Source of the DNA: Pseudonocardia sp. SCN 73-27
GTDB lineage: Bacteria; Actinomycetota; Actinomycetes; Mycobacteriales; Pseudonocardiaceae
Assembly (NCBI GenBank): GCA_001725415.1
Contig: MEGH01000003.1
Coordinates: 63,547-104,168 of the forward strand
Length of the DNA: 40,622 bases
Direction: 5' to 3'
Shown: piece after piece, positions 1-8,184 of the stretch
Layout of the letters: the number at the start of each line of letters is the position of its first letter
Numbering within the stretch: position 1 is the first letter of the stretch
Notes under the pieces: model-generated
What the model was told of the DNA's origin: nothing
The model's database searches: none
The model's input: the letters and a program-made list of their open reading frames with translations, nothing else
Position numbers and translations under genes: made by a program

Positions 1-47
1 CCGCCGATCCGCGCGTCACCGGCGCGCGGGCCTCGCAGCGCGCCTGA
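1..47 (+). CDS. Possible 3' end of a plus-strand gene cut by the window edge
   Basis: Frame 3 is open from the window edge to a TGA at 45-47 and would encode a short Ala/Arg-rich tail ending ASQRA. The minus-strand LCP gene ends at 51, so a convergent neighbour finishing here is plausible. Only 14 codons are visible, so no family can be named and the reading could be chance. Confidence 0.25.
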   Translation, partial: ADPRVTGARASQRA

Positions 48-50
48 CGG

Positions 51-1484
51 TCAGTTCACGCAGGGCACGCCGTCGGCGGTCAACGGCTGCGCCGGAGCCG
101 AGGTCGGCGCAGGCGGGGGTGGCGTCGCGCCGGTCGGGCCGGTGTAGTCGCGGCCCAGTACGACCTCGACGTGCCCGGCCGGCAGGGCGTCGTCGTCGAC
201 GTGCGGCAGCCCGCCGAGGTCTGACGCGACCTGCGCGGCCGCGGCGTCGGTGCCGGGGCCTGCCTTCACGATCGAGCGGGTCGTCGCGACGGTGGTGCCC
301 GCCGGGCCGACGGTCGTCCCCGACGCGGCGAGCGCCCGGGTGACGGCCGCGCCGAGGCCGCTGCGCGAGGTGCCGTTCTCGACCTCGACGGTCGCGCCGG
401 CGTCGGCGAGCGGGTTCGCCGTCGACGCCGAGGACGTGGGCGGCGCGGACACCCCGGCGACGAAGGCGCGCACCGCGGCCGGGTCGACCTGGACGGCGTC
501 ACCGTCGGCGGGGGTCCTGAGGGCGAGGCTGCCCGTCGGGATCGTGCGGAAGCCGATGTCGCCGCCGGCGCGGCCCTGCATCCCGGAGGCGAAGGACAGC
601 AGGTCCCAGCCCGGGTCGATGACGATGTAGCGGTCGAGGGCGTCGATCAGCGCGGTGAGCTTCGACGGGTCGGCCAGGGTTCCGGCGGAGAGCACCTGAT
701 GGGTCAGCGAGGCGAGGAACGCCTGCTGGCGGACGATGCGGTCGAGGTCGCCGCGCGGCAGCCCGTGGCGCTGACGGACGAACGCGAGCGCCTGCGGGCC
801 CTCGATGGTCTGCGCTCCTGCGGGGAGGTCGACGCCCGAGTAGGTGTCGTGCGCGGGTGCGTTCAGGCACACCTGGACGCCGCCGACGGCCTGGGTCATG
901 TCGGCGAACCCGACGAGGTTCAGCTCGGCGTAGTGGTCGACCGACGCGCCGGTGAGCTGCTCGACGGTCCGGATCAGCTCCTTGCGCCCGGCCTGCGCCT
1001 CCTGCGTCGCGAGCGCCGCCCCGGCGAGGCCGGTGGCGGCGAGCTGGTCGTGCGCGGTGGCGACCGCCCGCGCGTACGCAGAGTTGATCTTGTGGGTGCC
1101 GTGGCCGGGGATGTCGACGTAGGAGTCGCGCGGGATCGAGATCGCCGTGACCGGCGCCGACGTGCTCGCCGGGATGCGGACCAGGATCAACGTGTCGGTG
1201 TTGACCGTGCCCGTGTCCGGCCCGGCGTCGAGGGCGTTCAGCTCGGCCTGCGGCAACGGGTCGCCGTGCGCGTCGGTGCGGCTGTCGATGCCGACGAGCA
1301 GGATGTCGGTCGCGCCGTCGGCCGCGCGGTCGCCGCTGAGGACGTCGCTGGTCGCGATGCCGCCGTCGAGCCGGTCGTAGGCCGACCAGGCGTAGCCGGT
1401 GGTGGCCACGACCGTCGCCGACAACAGCGCGACGACGACCCGCACCGCCGCCGATCCCCGCCTCACGGAATACGATTCTGGCAC
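51..1484 (-). CDS. LytR-CpsA-Psr (LCP) family protein with LytR_C domain
   Basis: LCP proteins are membrane-anchored phosphotransferases. They move undecaprenyl-linked glycopolymers (arabinogalactan or teichoic-acid-like chains) onto peptidoglycan outside the membrane. From a GTG at 1484 the 477-residue product has a short basic N-terminus and one transmembrane helix (about 13-33). The LCP core follows, with GIDSRTD near residue 65, SIPRDSY near 116-122, HKINSAY near 131 and a RQR motif further on; these are the pyrophosphate- and metal-binding elements of the family. A LytR_C domain follows a Ser/Thr/Ala-rich linker, then a Pro-rich tail. The frame stays open upstream to 1571, but that extension is basic and not LCP-like. 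It is divergent from the CtaG gene. Function is firm, substrate unknown. Confidence 0.9.
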   Translation of the reverse strand: MPESYSVRRGSAAVRVVVALLSATVVATTGYAWSAYDRLDGGIATSDVLSGDRAADGATDILLVGIDSRTDAHGDPLPQAELNALDAGPDTGTVNTDTLILVRIPASTSAPVTAISIPRDSYVDIPGHGTHKINSAYARAVATAHDQLAATGLAGAALATQEAQAGRKELIRTVEQLTGASVDHYAELNLVGFADMTQAVGGVQVCLNAPAHDTYSGVDLPAGAQTIEGPQALAFVRQRHGLPRGDLDRIVRQQAFLASLTHQVLSAGTLADPSKLTALIDALDRYIVIDPGWDLLSFASGMQGRAGGDIGFRTIPTGSLALRTPADGDAVQVDPAAVRAFVAGVSAPPTSSASTANPLADAGATVEVENGTSRSGLGAAVTRALAASGTTVGPAGTTVATTRSIVKAGPGTDAAAAQVASDLGGLPHVDDDALPAGHVEVVLGRDYTGPTGATPPPPAPTSAPAQPLTADGVPCVN

Positions 1485-1633
1485 GCGATCCGCACCCCCC
1501 ACCGGCGGCCGCCGGGAAATACGAATTCTTGACCGAAGAATTGCATCCCGGTGATCGACGTAGGCTCTCATCAGCGGAGATGGTCACGGTCGACATCGCC
1601 GCATTTCACGCGAACCACGATTCAGGACAATTG

Positions 1634-2587
1634 ATGACGATCGCCGCCGCAGCCCTTCCCCCGTTGACGCTCGCCCGCGCCGTGACGGCGTGGCGCGCCG
1701 ATCCGGGGACCCTCGCGGCCACCGCCCTGCTCGTCGGCGGCTACCTCGCGGCCCGGGCCCGGCGCGCCGGCCCGGTGTGGCCGCGGGCGCGCACCGTCTG
1801 CTTCGCGCTCGGGGCGGCGAGCATCGCGCTCGTCGGCTGCTCGTTCCTCGGCGTCTACGACGACACCCTCTTCTGGACGCGCGCCACCCAGAACGTGGTG
1901 CTGCTGATGGTCACGCCGCTGCTGCTGGCGATGGGGTCGCCGGTGCGGCTCGCTGCCGACCTCCTGCCACCGGGCCGGCGTGCGCGTTGGTCGCGACGGC
2001 TGCACTCGGCGCCGTTGCGCGCGTTGACCTTCCCGCTGGTCGTGACGGTCGTGCTCGTCCTGCCCCTGCTGGTGCTGTACCTGAGCCCGCTCTACCCGCT
2101 GACGCTGCGCTCGACGCTCGCGAGCGCCCTGGCCGGGACGGTGCTCGTCGCCGCGGGGTGGATCTACTTCTGGACGCGGCTGCGCATCGACCCCACCCCG
2201 CGAGCCGACTCGTACCTGGTGACGCTGTGGATCACGATCGTCGAGGTCGTCGGCGACGCCGTGCTCGGGCTCGTGCTGTGGCTCGGCCCGCTCGTCGCCG
2301 CCGACCACTACCTCGCGCTGCACCGCGACTGGGGCCCGAGCGTGCGCGTCGACCAGGTGCTGGGCGCTGGTGTGCTGTGGGCGGGTGGCGACGTCGTCGG
2401 GCTGCCGTTCATCGGTATCGTCGTCGCCCGGATGACGCGGGAGGACGAGCAGCGCGCCGAGGTGATCGACGCCGAGCTCGACGCCCTGGAGGAGCCGGGA
2501 CCCGACGACGAGGGCGCGACGTCGTCGGGGCTGTGGTGGGAGGACGACCCCCAGCTCGCCGACCGCTTCCGCCGCCGCCCCCGGTGA
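1634..2587 (+). CDS. Cytochrome c oxidase assembly protein, CtaG/Caa3_CtaG family
   Basis: CtaG-type membrane proteins (Caa3_CtaG family) assist copper-centre assembly of heme-copper oxidases. The 317-residue product has about seven hydrophobic helices (roughly 27-43, 54-72, 85-100, 130-150, 158-178, 200-220 and 240-262) and an acidic C-terminal tail. The segment with WTRATQNVVLLM and the TPLLLAMGSP motif is typical of the family. The frame is open back to 1529, but the ATG at 1634 follows an AGGAC Shine-Dalgarno-like sequence and begins just before the first hydrophobic stretch. No CopD-like domain is fused, unlike many actinobacterial homologues. A palindrome starts 8 nt after the stop. Confidence 0.82.
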   Translation: MTIAAAALPPLTLARAVTAWRADPGTLAATALLVGGYLAARARRAGPVWPRARTVCFALGAASIALVGCSFLGVYDDTLFWTRATQNVVLLMVTPLLLAMGSPVRLAADLLPPGRRARWSRRLHSAPLRALTFPLVVTVVLVLPLLVLYLSPLYPLTLRSTLASALAGTVLVAAGWIYFWTRLRIDPTPRADSYLVTLWITIVEVVGDAVLGLVLWLGPLVAADHYLALHRDWGPSVRVDQVLGAGVLWAGGDVVGLPFIGIVVARMTREDEQRAEVIDAELDALEEPGPDDEGATSSGLWWEDDPQLADRFRRRPR

Positions 2588-2594
2588 CGGACGA

Positions 2595-2653
2595 CCGCGC
2601 GCAACCTCATGGTTGTGCTGACCGCCGCGCGACGGCAATGAGGGTGCGCGCGG
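2595..2653. repeat. Inverted repeat with GCGCAACCTCAT arms (family 2, copy 1)
   Basis: The left arm 2595-2610 (CCGCGCGCAACCTCAT) pairs with 2638-2653 with one mismatch around a 27-nt loop. It lies 8 nt beyond the CtaG stop and 8 nt before the end of the convergent PrpD gene, so it can act as a bidirectional terminator. The same arm sequence recurs at 32343-32398. Confidence 0.75.
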
Positions 2654-2660
2654 GGAGTCG

Positions 2661-4097
2661 TCAGATCGAGGGGGGCAGGGCCGCGAGTGGCGGGAGGGCG
2701 GCCAGGTCGGGAGTCTCCCCGCCGAGCAGGCCCCGGACCAGAGCCCGGGCCTTGTCGGGGTCGGCACCGGCGCGGTCGCAGTTGTCCCGGAACTTCGCGA
2801 CGACCCGCTCCTCGTCCCACGGGCGCCCGGCGTTGCCGTCGACGTCGCCGATCCGCACCGTCCGGGTCGTGCCGTCGGTGAGCTCGGCGACGACCTCCGC
2901 CGGGAAGACGGCCGGGTAGCCGGACTCCTCCCAGCGCTCCTGCTCGACCCGCTCGGCGACGGCGACGACCTCGGGATCGGGGTCGCCGACGAAGTCGTCG
3001 AGGGTCACCGCGCCGCGCACGGCCTGCAGCGCGACGACGTAGGGCAGGCTCCAGCGCGCCTCACCGGCGGTCGCCGGCGACTGCTTGGCCTCCCACGGCA
3101 CCGCGATGACCTCCTCCTGGCCCGCGGGGATGCGGCACAAGAGGCGGGCGATCCGGTCGGCGGGCACGTCGAGCCCGGCGACGGCCTCCGCGAACGGGTG
3201 CAGGAAGTGGCAGCAGGGCAGGCCCTTGAACGCGGCGTCGGCGAGGTGCCAGCGCGTGCCGAGGTCGCCGGCGAGGTCGGCGAGGCGCCCGGCGGCGGAG
3301 GCGTCGTGGGCGTACAGGCCGAAGAAGCCGCGGTCGCCCTCGAAGACCGAGCGGCCGCCGGTGATCCCGCCGCGTACGAGCGCGACGGCCGACACCGCAC
3401 CCTGTGCAGCGATGCCCGCCTGCGCGGCCTTGCTGGTGGCACCGCGAGACAGGAACGTGAAGTTGCCGGCGGAGAAGCTCGCGGCCACGCCGACGGCGTC
3501 GAGCAGGGCGTCGCGGTCGAGGCCGTGGACGAGCCCGACCGCGATGGCACCCGCCACCGTCCCGGCGACGGAGGTGCCCTGGAACCCGACGCGCTGGAAC
3601 CCGCTCGGGGTGGCGAGCCCGATCCGGACGAGCACCTCCCACCCGACGGCGAACGCGCGGACGACGACGTCGCCGGGCGCGCCGGTCTCCTCGGCGGCGG
3701 CCAGGACGGCCGGGGCGAGGGCGGCGCTGCCGTGCATGACCGAGCCGGTGTGGGTGTCGTCGTACTCGAGGGAGTGGATGAGGGTGCCGTTGACCAGCGC
3801 GGCGTCGGTGGGGCCTACGCCCCCGCCGGCTCCGAGGACGGTGCAGGGCCCGGTCGCGCGGGGCACTCCACCGATCCTCCGGGCCGGCCCCACCCGCGAG
3901 GCCGCGAGCCCGACACCGATGGCGTCGAGCAGGTGCCGGCGGGCGAGGACGTCGACCTCGGCAGGGAGCGTCGCGGGCAGGCCGAGGATCCCGTCGACGA
4001 GCGCTTCGGCGGCAGTTCCTCCGCCGGGCTCGACACCAGACTGATCCCGAGCGCCGCCGCACCGGTCCGACGTCGAACTCGGCGAGAGGGCGGTCAT
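2661..4097 (-). CDS. MmgE/PrpD family protein (second in operon A)
   Basis: The MmgE/PrpD family includes 2-methylcitrate dehydratase, cis-aconitate decarboxylase and iminodisuccinate epimerase, all acting on di- or tricarboxylates. The 478-residue product begins with about 25 low-complexity residues. The fold then shows the conserved NGTLIHSLEYDDTH stretch, the HGSAALAPAVLAAAE helix and a GCC-like region with LPCCHFLHPFAEA. The ATG at 4097 overlaps the stop of the upstream PrpD paralogue by 4 nt (ATGA), so the two are translationally coupled. It is the last gene of operon A. The reaction cannot be fixed from sequence; dehydratase, epimerase or decarboxylase are all possible. Confidence 0.88.
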   Translation of the reverse strand: MTALSPSSTSDRCGGARDQSGVEPGGGTAAEALVDGILGLPATLPAEVDVLARRHLLDAIGVGLAASRVGPARRIGGVPRATGPCTVLGAGGGVGPTDAALVNGTLIHSLEYDDTHTGSVMHGSAALAPAVLAAAEETGAPGDVVVRAFAVGWEVLVRIGLATPSGFQRVGFQGTSVAGTVAGAIAVGLVHGLDRDALLDAVGVAASFSAGNFTFLSRGATSKAAQAGIAAQGAVSAVALVRGGITGGRSVFEGDRGFFGLYAHDASAAGRLADLAGDLGTRWHLADAAFKGLPCCHFLHPFAEAVAGLDVPADRIARLLCRIPAGQEEVIAVPWEAKQSPATAGEARWSLPYVVALQAVRGAVTLDDFVGDPDPEVVAVAERVEQERWEESGYPAVFPAEVVAELTDGTTRTVRIGDVDGNAGRPWDEERVVAKFRDNCDRAGADPDKARALVRGLLGGETPDLAALPPLAALPPSI

Positions 4098-5434
4098 CGG
4101 CTGTCCCCCAGCAGGTCGTCGAGGACGTCGCGCAGCGGGGCGGCGAGGTCGAGGGGGCCGCGGGGGTCGGTGAGGTCGCGGACCCGGGCGGCGAACCCGG
4201 GACGCAGCTCACCGGTGAGCGTCTCGTACTTTGCGAGCAGCGCGGGACGCTCCAGCGGCCGGTCGGGACCGCCCACGGCCGACAGCACCGTCTCCTCCAG
4301 CACCTGCCCGTCGCGCAACGTGACCCGCACGGTCGAGGGCCGGTCGTGCGGTGCGGGAGGGGTGTCGGCCCACTTCTCGATGCGGACGCGCCCGCGCAGC
4401 GCGGCGGTCGCCTCGTCGCGAAGGTGCGCGCCCGAGAACACGGCGGCGTCGGTGCTGCGGTGGTGCAGCACCGTCGAGACGGCGTGCGGCAGGGAGAACC
4501 GGCCGGCCAGCGTGGTGGCGGGGTCGGCCTCGGTGAGCGCGGCGCCCAGCGGGTGGGTACGGACGTCGACCGAGGCGATCGCATCGACGTCGTCGGGCAG
4601 AGAACCGACGAGCGACGCCGCGGCCTCGACGCTCGCGTGCAGGTACTGGCAGCACGCGTAGGGCTTCTGGTAACCGTCCTCGACGCCCCAGCGCTCCCCC
4701 AGGCCGGTGGTGAGCTCCTCGGGCGTGATGACCGTGGCGGCGAAGACCTCGTCGAGGACGGTCGGGCTCGCGGTGAGCCCGGCCGCGGCGACGTCGACTG
4801 CGACGAACCCCAGCTGCGCGCCCGCGCCCGCCCACGCGTTGCGGATCGTCGCGCCGCTGGTGGCGTGGGAGAACGGGCCGGTCAGCGACAGCGACGCGGC
4901 GCCGAGCACGGCGGCGGCGAAGGTGTCGGCGTCGAGCCGGCGGGCCGCGGCGAGGGCGGCGGCGGCTCCGATCGGCGAGAGCGTCGCGTGCGGGTGCAGG
5001 GCGAGCGGCACCGGCGGCCGGTAGGCCCGGGCGACGCGGGTGACGACCTCGTAGCCCAGGACGTGGGCGCGCAGCAGGTCGCCGAGCGTGCCGCCGCTGG
5101 CCTCGACCTCGGCCAGCGCGGCCGGCAGCGAGTAGAGCGAGCCGTGGCAGGTCGCGGGCCGGTAGCCACCGTCGAGCTCGGTCCAGTTGGCGGCGACGGC
5201 GTTGGCCAGCGCCGCGGACCGCCGGTCGGAGCGCCGGCCGGGCGAACCGACGACGGTGGACTCCGGCGGCCCGCCGGTCGCCTGCGCGGTGACGGCGCGG
5301 ACCTCGTCCTCGGTGTGGGCGACGACCATCGCGGCGAGGTCGTCGCACATGATGACGAGCGCGGTGCGCAGGACGTGCTCGGGGATGTCACCGTCGGCGG
5401 CGCGGGCCGCCGCCCAGGTGAGCAGCTCAGACAA
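4094..5434 (-). CDS. MmgE/PrpD family protein (first in operon A)
   Basis: This is a 446-residue member of the same family as the downstream gene but clearly divergent from it. Family landmarks are NAVAANWTELDGGY near residue 78 and LHPHATLSPIGAAAALAAA near 146, corresponding to the usual H-x-T-G-x-x-GAAxA motif. A conserved YACCQYLHA stretch lies in the C-terminal half. The start is a TTG at 5434, supported by a strong AAGGAGG at 5444-5450, nine bases upstream and inside the end of the MFS gene, which it overlaps by 8 nt. Two adjacent coupled PrpD paralogues suggest a heteromer or two consecutive steps on a carboxylate intermediate; this is inference. Confidence 0.88.
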   Translation of the reverse strand: MSELLTWAAARAADGDIPEHVLRTALVIMCDDLAAMVVAHTEDEVRAVTAQATGGPPESTVVGSPGRRSDRRSAALANAVAANWTELDGGYRPATCHGSLYSLPAALAEVEASGGTLGDLLRAHVLGYEVVTRVARAYRPPVPLALHPHATLSPIGAAAALAAARRLDADTFAAAVLGAASLSLTGPFSHATSGATIRNAWAGAGAQLGFVAVDVAAAGLTASPTVLDEVFAATVITPEELTTGLGERWGVEDGYQKPYACCQYLHASVEAAASLVGSLPDDVDAIASVDVRTHPLGAALTEADPATTLAGRFSLPHAVSTVLHHRSTDAAVFSGAHLRDEATAALRGRVRIEKWADTPPAPHDRPSTVRVTLRDGQVLEETVLSAVGGPDRPLERPALLAKYETLTGELRPGFAARVRDLTDPRGPLDLAAPLRDVLDDLLGDSR

Positions 5435-6743
5435 CGGACGCCGCCTCCTTCTTCACTCCGGCCGTGTGCCGGCGGTGGGCCAGCGCCGCACAGCCGGCCG
5501 CGAGCAGCGACAGCGCCACGACGTACCAGGCCATCGCGGTGTTGCTGCCGGTCTCGGCGTACAACCACGTCGCGATGAACGGTGCCGTGCCGCCGACGAC
5601 GGTCGTCGGCAGCGCGTAGGCCAGCGACGCGCCGGTGTAGCGGGTGCGGGCCGGGAACAGCTCGCTGTAGACCGCGGGCTGCGGCGCGTACGCGGCGGAC
5701 TGGATGACGGCGAGCCCGATGATCATGCCCAGCAGGATGATCCAGGACTCCCCCGTCTCGATCATGGAGAAGTAGGGGAAGACGAACGCGGCCGCACACA
5801 GGGCCGCGACCACGACCTGGCGGCGCAGTCCGACCTTGTCGGACAACCACCCGAAGATCGGGATCGAGATCAGGTAGCAGACCGACACGATCGTCAGGTG
5901 GTTGATCGTCTCGCCCTTGGCGACGCCGAGGGTTCCGGTCACGTAGGCCAGCGTGTAGGTGGCGACGGTGTAGTACAGCGCGTTGTTGGCCGCACCGAGG
6001 CCGGCACCGATCAGGACCGAACGCCAGTCGTCGCGCAGGACCTGCTTGATCGGCAGCGCGGCGGGGGCCTTCTCGGCGTTCTCGGTGAAGTCGGACGACT
6101 CGGCGAGGCCGCGGCGGATGGCCAGTCCCACGACGACGATCACGATGCTGGCGATGAACGGGATGCGCCAGCCCCACTCGTTGAACGCGTCGCCGCTGAT
6201 GGCCGAGGCACCGGCGATGACCAGGCTCGCGAGCAGCAGCCCGGCGGGCGAGCCGACCTGCGTCGACGAGCCGAACAGGCCGCGCTTGCGGGCCGGCGCG
6301 TTCTCCACCGACAGCAGGGCGGCGCCGCCCCACTCGCCGCCGAGGGCGACGCCCTGGGCGATGCGGCACAGGGTGAGCAGGACCGGCGCCCAGACCCCGA
6401 TCGACGCGTACGACGGAATGAGTCCGATGAGGACGGTTGCGGCACCCATGATCAGCAGTGTCGCCATGAGGACGTTGCGGCGGCCGATGCGGTCACCGAA
6501 GTGTCCGAACAGGATGCTGCCGAAGGGTCGGGCGATGAACCCGACGGCGAACGTCGCGAACGCGGCGAGGGTGCCGAGGACACCCTCCTGCGTCGGGAAG
6601 AAGACCTGCCCGAACACCAGTGCGGCGGTGGTGCCGTAGATGAAGAAGTCGTACCACTCCAGGGTGGTGCCGACGAAGCTGCCGATGGCGGCACGACGGG
6701 ACTGCCGCCGGGTGTTCGGCGCGGGGACGGGCTGGTCGGACAC
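5427..6743 (-). CDS. MFS transporter, metabolite:H+ symporter (MHS) family
   Basis: The 438-residue, 12-helix permease belongs to the MHS family (relatives of ProP, ShiA, KgtP and citrate/tricarballylate symporters), which imports small carboxylates or zwitterions with protons. The start region shows the MHS signature TTLEWYDFFIYG. RPFGSILFGHFGDRIGRR follows as the loop 2-3 motif, then the RIAQGVALGGEWGGA helix and a second GWLSDKVGLRR motif in loop 8-9. The GTG at 6743 was chosen because GAGGAA lies just upstream and the MHS homology begins a few residues later; an open extension to 7472 is antisense shadow. It sits between the FAD dehydrogenase and the PrpD pair. Confidence 0.92.
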   Translation of the reverse strand: MSDQPVPAPNTRRQSRRAAIGSFVGTTLEWYDFFIYGTTAALVFGQVFFPTQEGVLGTLAAFATFAVGFIARPFGSILFGHFGDRIGRRNVLMATLLIMGAATVLIGLIPSYASIGVWAPVLLTLCRIAQGVALGGEWGGAALLSVENAPARKRGLFGSSTQVGSPAGLLLASLVIAGASAISGDAFNEWGWRIPFIASIVIVVVGLAIRRGLAESSDFTENAEKAPAALPIKQVLRDDWRSVLIGAGLGAANNALYYTVATYTLAYVTGTLGVAKGETINHLTIVSVCYLISIPIFGWLSDKVGLRRQVVVAALCAAAFVFPYFSMIETGESWIILLGMIIGLAVIQSAAYAPQPAVYSELFPARTRYTGASLAYALPTTVVGGTAPFIATWLYAETGSNTAMAWYVVALSLLAAGCAALAHRRHTAGVKKEAASVV

Positions 6744-6787
6744 GGGGTTCCTCGGCTGGTTCGTCGGGGAGCGGGGATGGACGGGTG

Positions 6788-8164
6788 TCAGGACTGCGAG
6801 GCGGCGTGCCGGCCGGCGATCATGCCGAGGCCGAGCGCGGTGAGCAGGCCGTTGCCCGACGAGTAGCCGGCACCGCCCGCCCGTCCGCTCACACCGGCGG
6901 CGACACCGCCGGTGGCGTACACGCCGGGGATCGGGCCGTTCGGTCCGACGACGCGGGCGTGCGCGTCGATCTGCACACCGCCCTGGGTGTGGAACAGGGC
7001 GGGCACGGCGCGGACGGCGACGTAGGGCCGCTGCAGCGGGCCCCGGCCCCACGCGGTGCGCCCCGCCGGGTCCGGGGCGTCGCCGGCGGCGGCCGCGGCG
7101 GCCTCGTCGAGCGTGCGGGCGAGGACGGCCGGGTCGGCGCCGATGGCGGCGGCGAGCGACGCGGCGTCGGGCGCCTCCTTCGTGCCGTTGGCGGCGACGA
7201 GCTCGGCGAACTCCTCCTCGTGCGCGGCGACGGAGTCGCGGATCGGGGCGTCGAAGATGACGTGCACGGGCCCGGCCGCACGCGACACGTTGGCGGCGAA
7301 GCCGGAGTAGCCGGTGGACTCGTCGCCGATCCGCTCGCCCTTCGCGTCGACGACGATGCCGCCGTGCTCGACGGTCGTCCACGACGTGATGGAGCCGTGC
7401 GGGCTGGCGACGGCCGCGTAGCCCTGGAACGCCGAGGCGTTGCCCATGGTCGCGCCGAGGTCGAGCAGCCAACCGACGGCCTCACCCGTGCTGCCGTGCG
7501 CGCCCAGGTACTCCAGGCCCGACGCCTCGGGCGCGAACCGCGACACCATGGCTGGGTCGGCGCCGAAACCGTTGGCCGCGAGCACGACGGCCCTGCAGCG
7601 CAACGTGTACGTGCCCGAGCGGGCGCCGGAGACGACGACGCCCCGAACGACGCCGTCCTCGACGACGAGCGAGTCGACGGGCGAGTGCGTGAGCACCTCG
7701 ACGTCGGCGGCCTTCGCGGCGCGCAGCATGTCGGCGATCAGGGCGTGGCCCTTGCGCGAGGGCGGCGCGTGCAGCCGCGGCACGCTGTGCCCGACGTGCT
7801 TGTAGTCGGTGATCAGGCGCAGGTCGATGTCGTGGCTGTCGACGAGCCACTCGACGAGCCCGGCACTCGCCGCGGCGAGGACCTCGACGGTCTCCTCGGC
7901 GTCGTGCGGGCCGGACTGGCGCAGCAGGTCGGCGGCCAGCCGGGCCGGCGAGTCGTCGATGCCCGCCTCGGCCTGCCAGCGCGTCCCGGCGCCGGGGACC
8001 GAACCGGTGGACAGCGCCGAGTTGCCGCCCGCGCGCTCCTCCTTCTCCAGGACGACGGCGCTCGCGCCGGCGTCGACCGCGGCGAGCGCGGCGGCGAGCC
8101 CGCCACCGCCCGCTCCGACCACGACGACGTCGACGTCCACCTCTGCGGGCCGGCTTTCTGACAC
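6788..8164 (-). CDS. FAD-dependent oxidoreductase, fumarate-reductase/KstD-like flavoprotein
   Basis: The 458-residue flavoprotein belongs to the FAD_binding_2 superfamily that includes fumarate reductase, 3-ketosteroid dehydrogenase and tricarballylate dehydrogenase TcuA. It starts with a Rossmann dinucleotide motif (VVVVGAGGGGLAAALAA, about 13-29) with the acidic residue E40 ending strand 2, then GGNSALSTG. The C-terminal FAD motif HTQGGVQID and GGAGYSSGNGLL are typical of the family. The GTG at 8164 has GAGAGGA six bases upstream. Position between two carboxylate-type symporters and beside PrpD genes suggests desaturation or reduction of a carboxylate; that is inference. No signal peptide is seen, so it is probably cytoplasmic. 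Confidence 0.88.
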   Translation of the reverse strand: MSESRPAEVDVDVVVVGAGGGGLAAALAAVDAGASAVVLEKEERAGGNSALSTGSVPGAGTRWQAEAGIDDSPARLAADLLRQSGPHDAEETVEVLAAASAGLVEWLVDSHDIDLRLITDYKHVGHSVPRLHAPPSRKGHALIADMLRAAKAADVEVLTHSPVDSLVVEDGVVRGVVVSGARSGTYTLRCRAVVLAANGFGADPAMVSRFAPEASGLEYLGAHGSTGEAVGWLLDLGATMGNASAFQGYAAVASPHGSITSWTTVEHGGIVVDAKGERIGDESTGYSGFAANVSRAAGPVHVIFDAPIRDSVAAHEEEFAELVAANGTKEAPDAASLAAAIGADPAVLARTLDEAAAAAAGDAPDPAGRTAWGRGPLQRPYVAVRAVPALFHTQGGVQIDAHARVVGPNGPIPGVYATGGVAAGVSGRAGGAGYSSGNGLLTALGLGMIAGRHAASQS

Positions 8165-8184
8165 GGGAGTCCTCTCGGGGGAAG

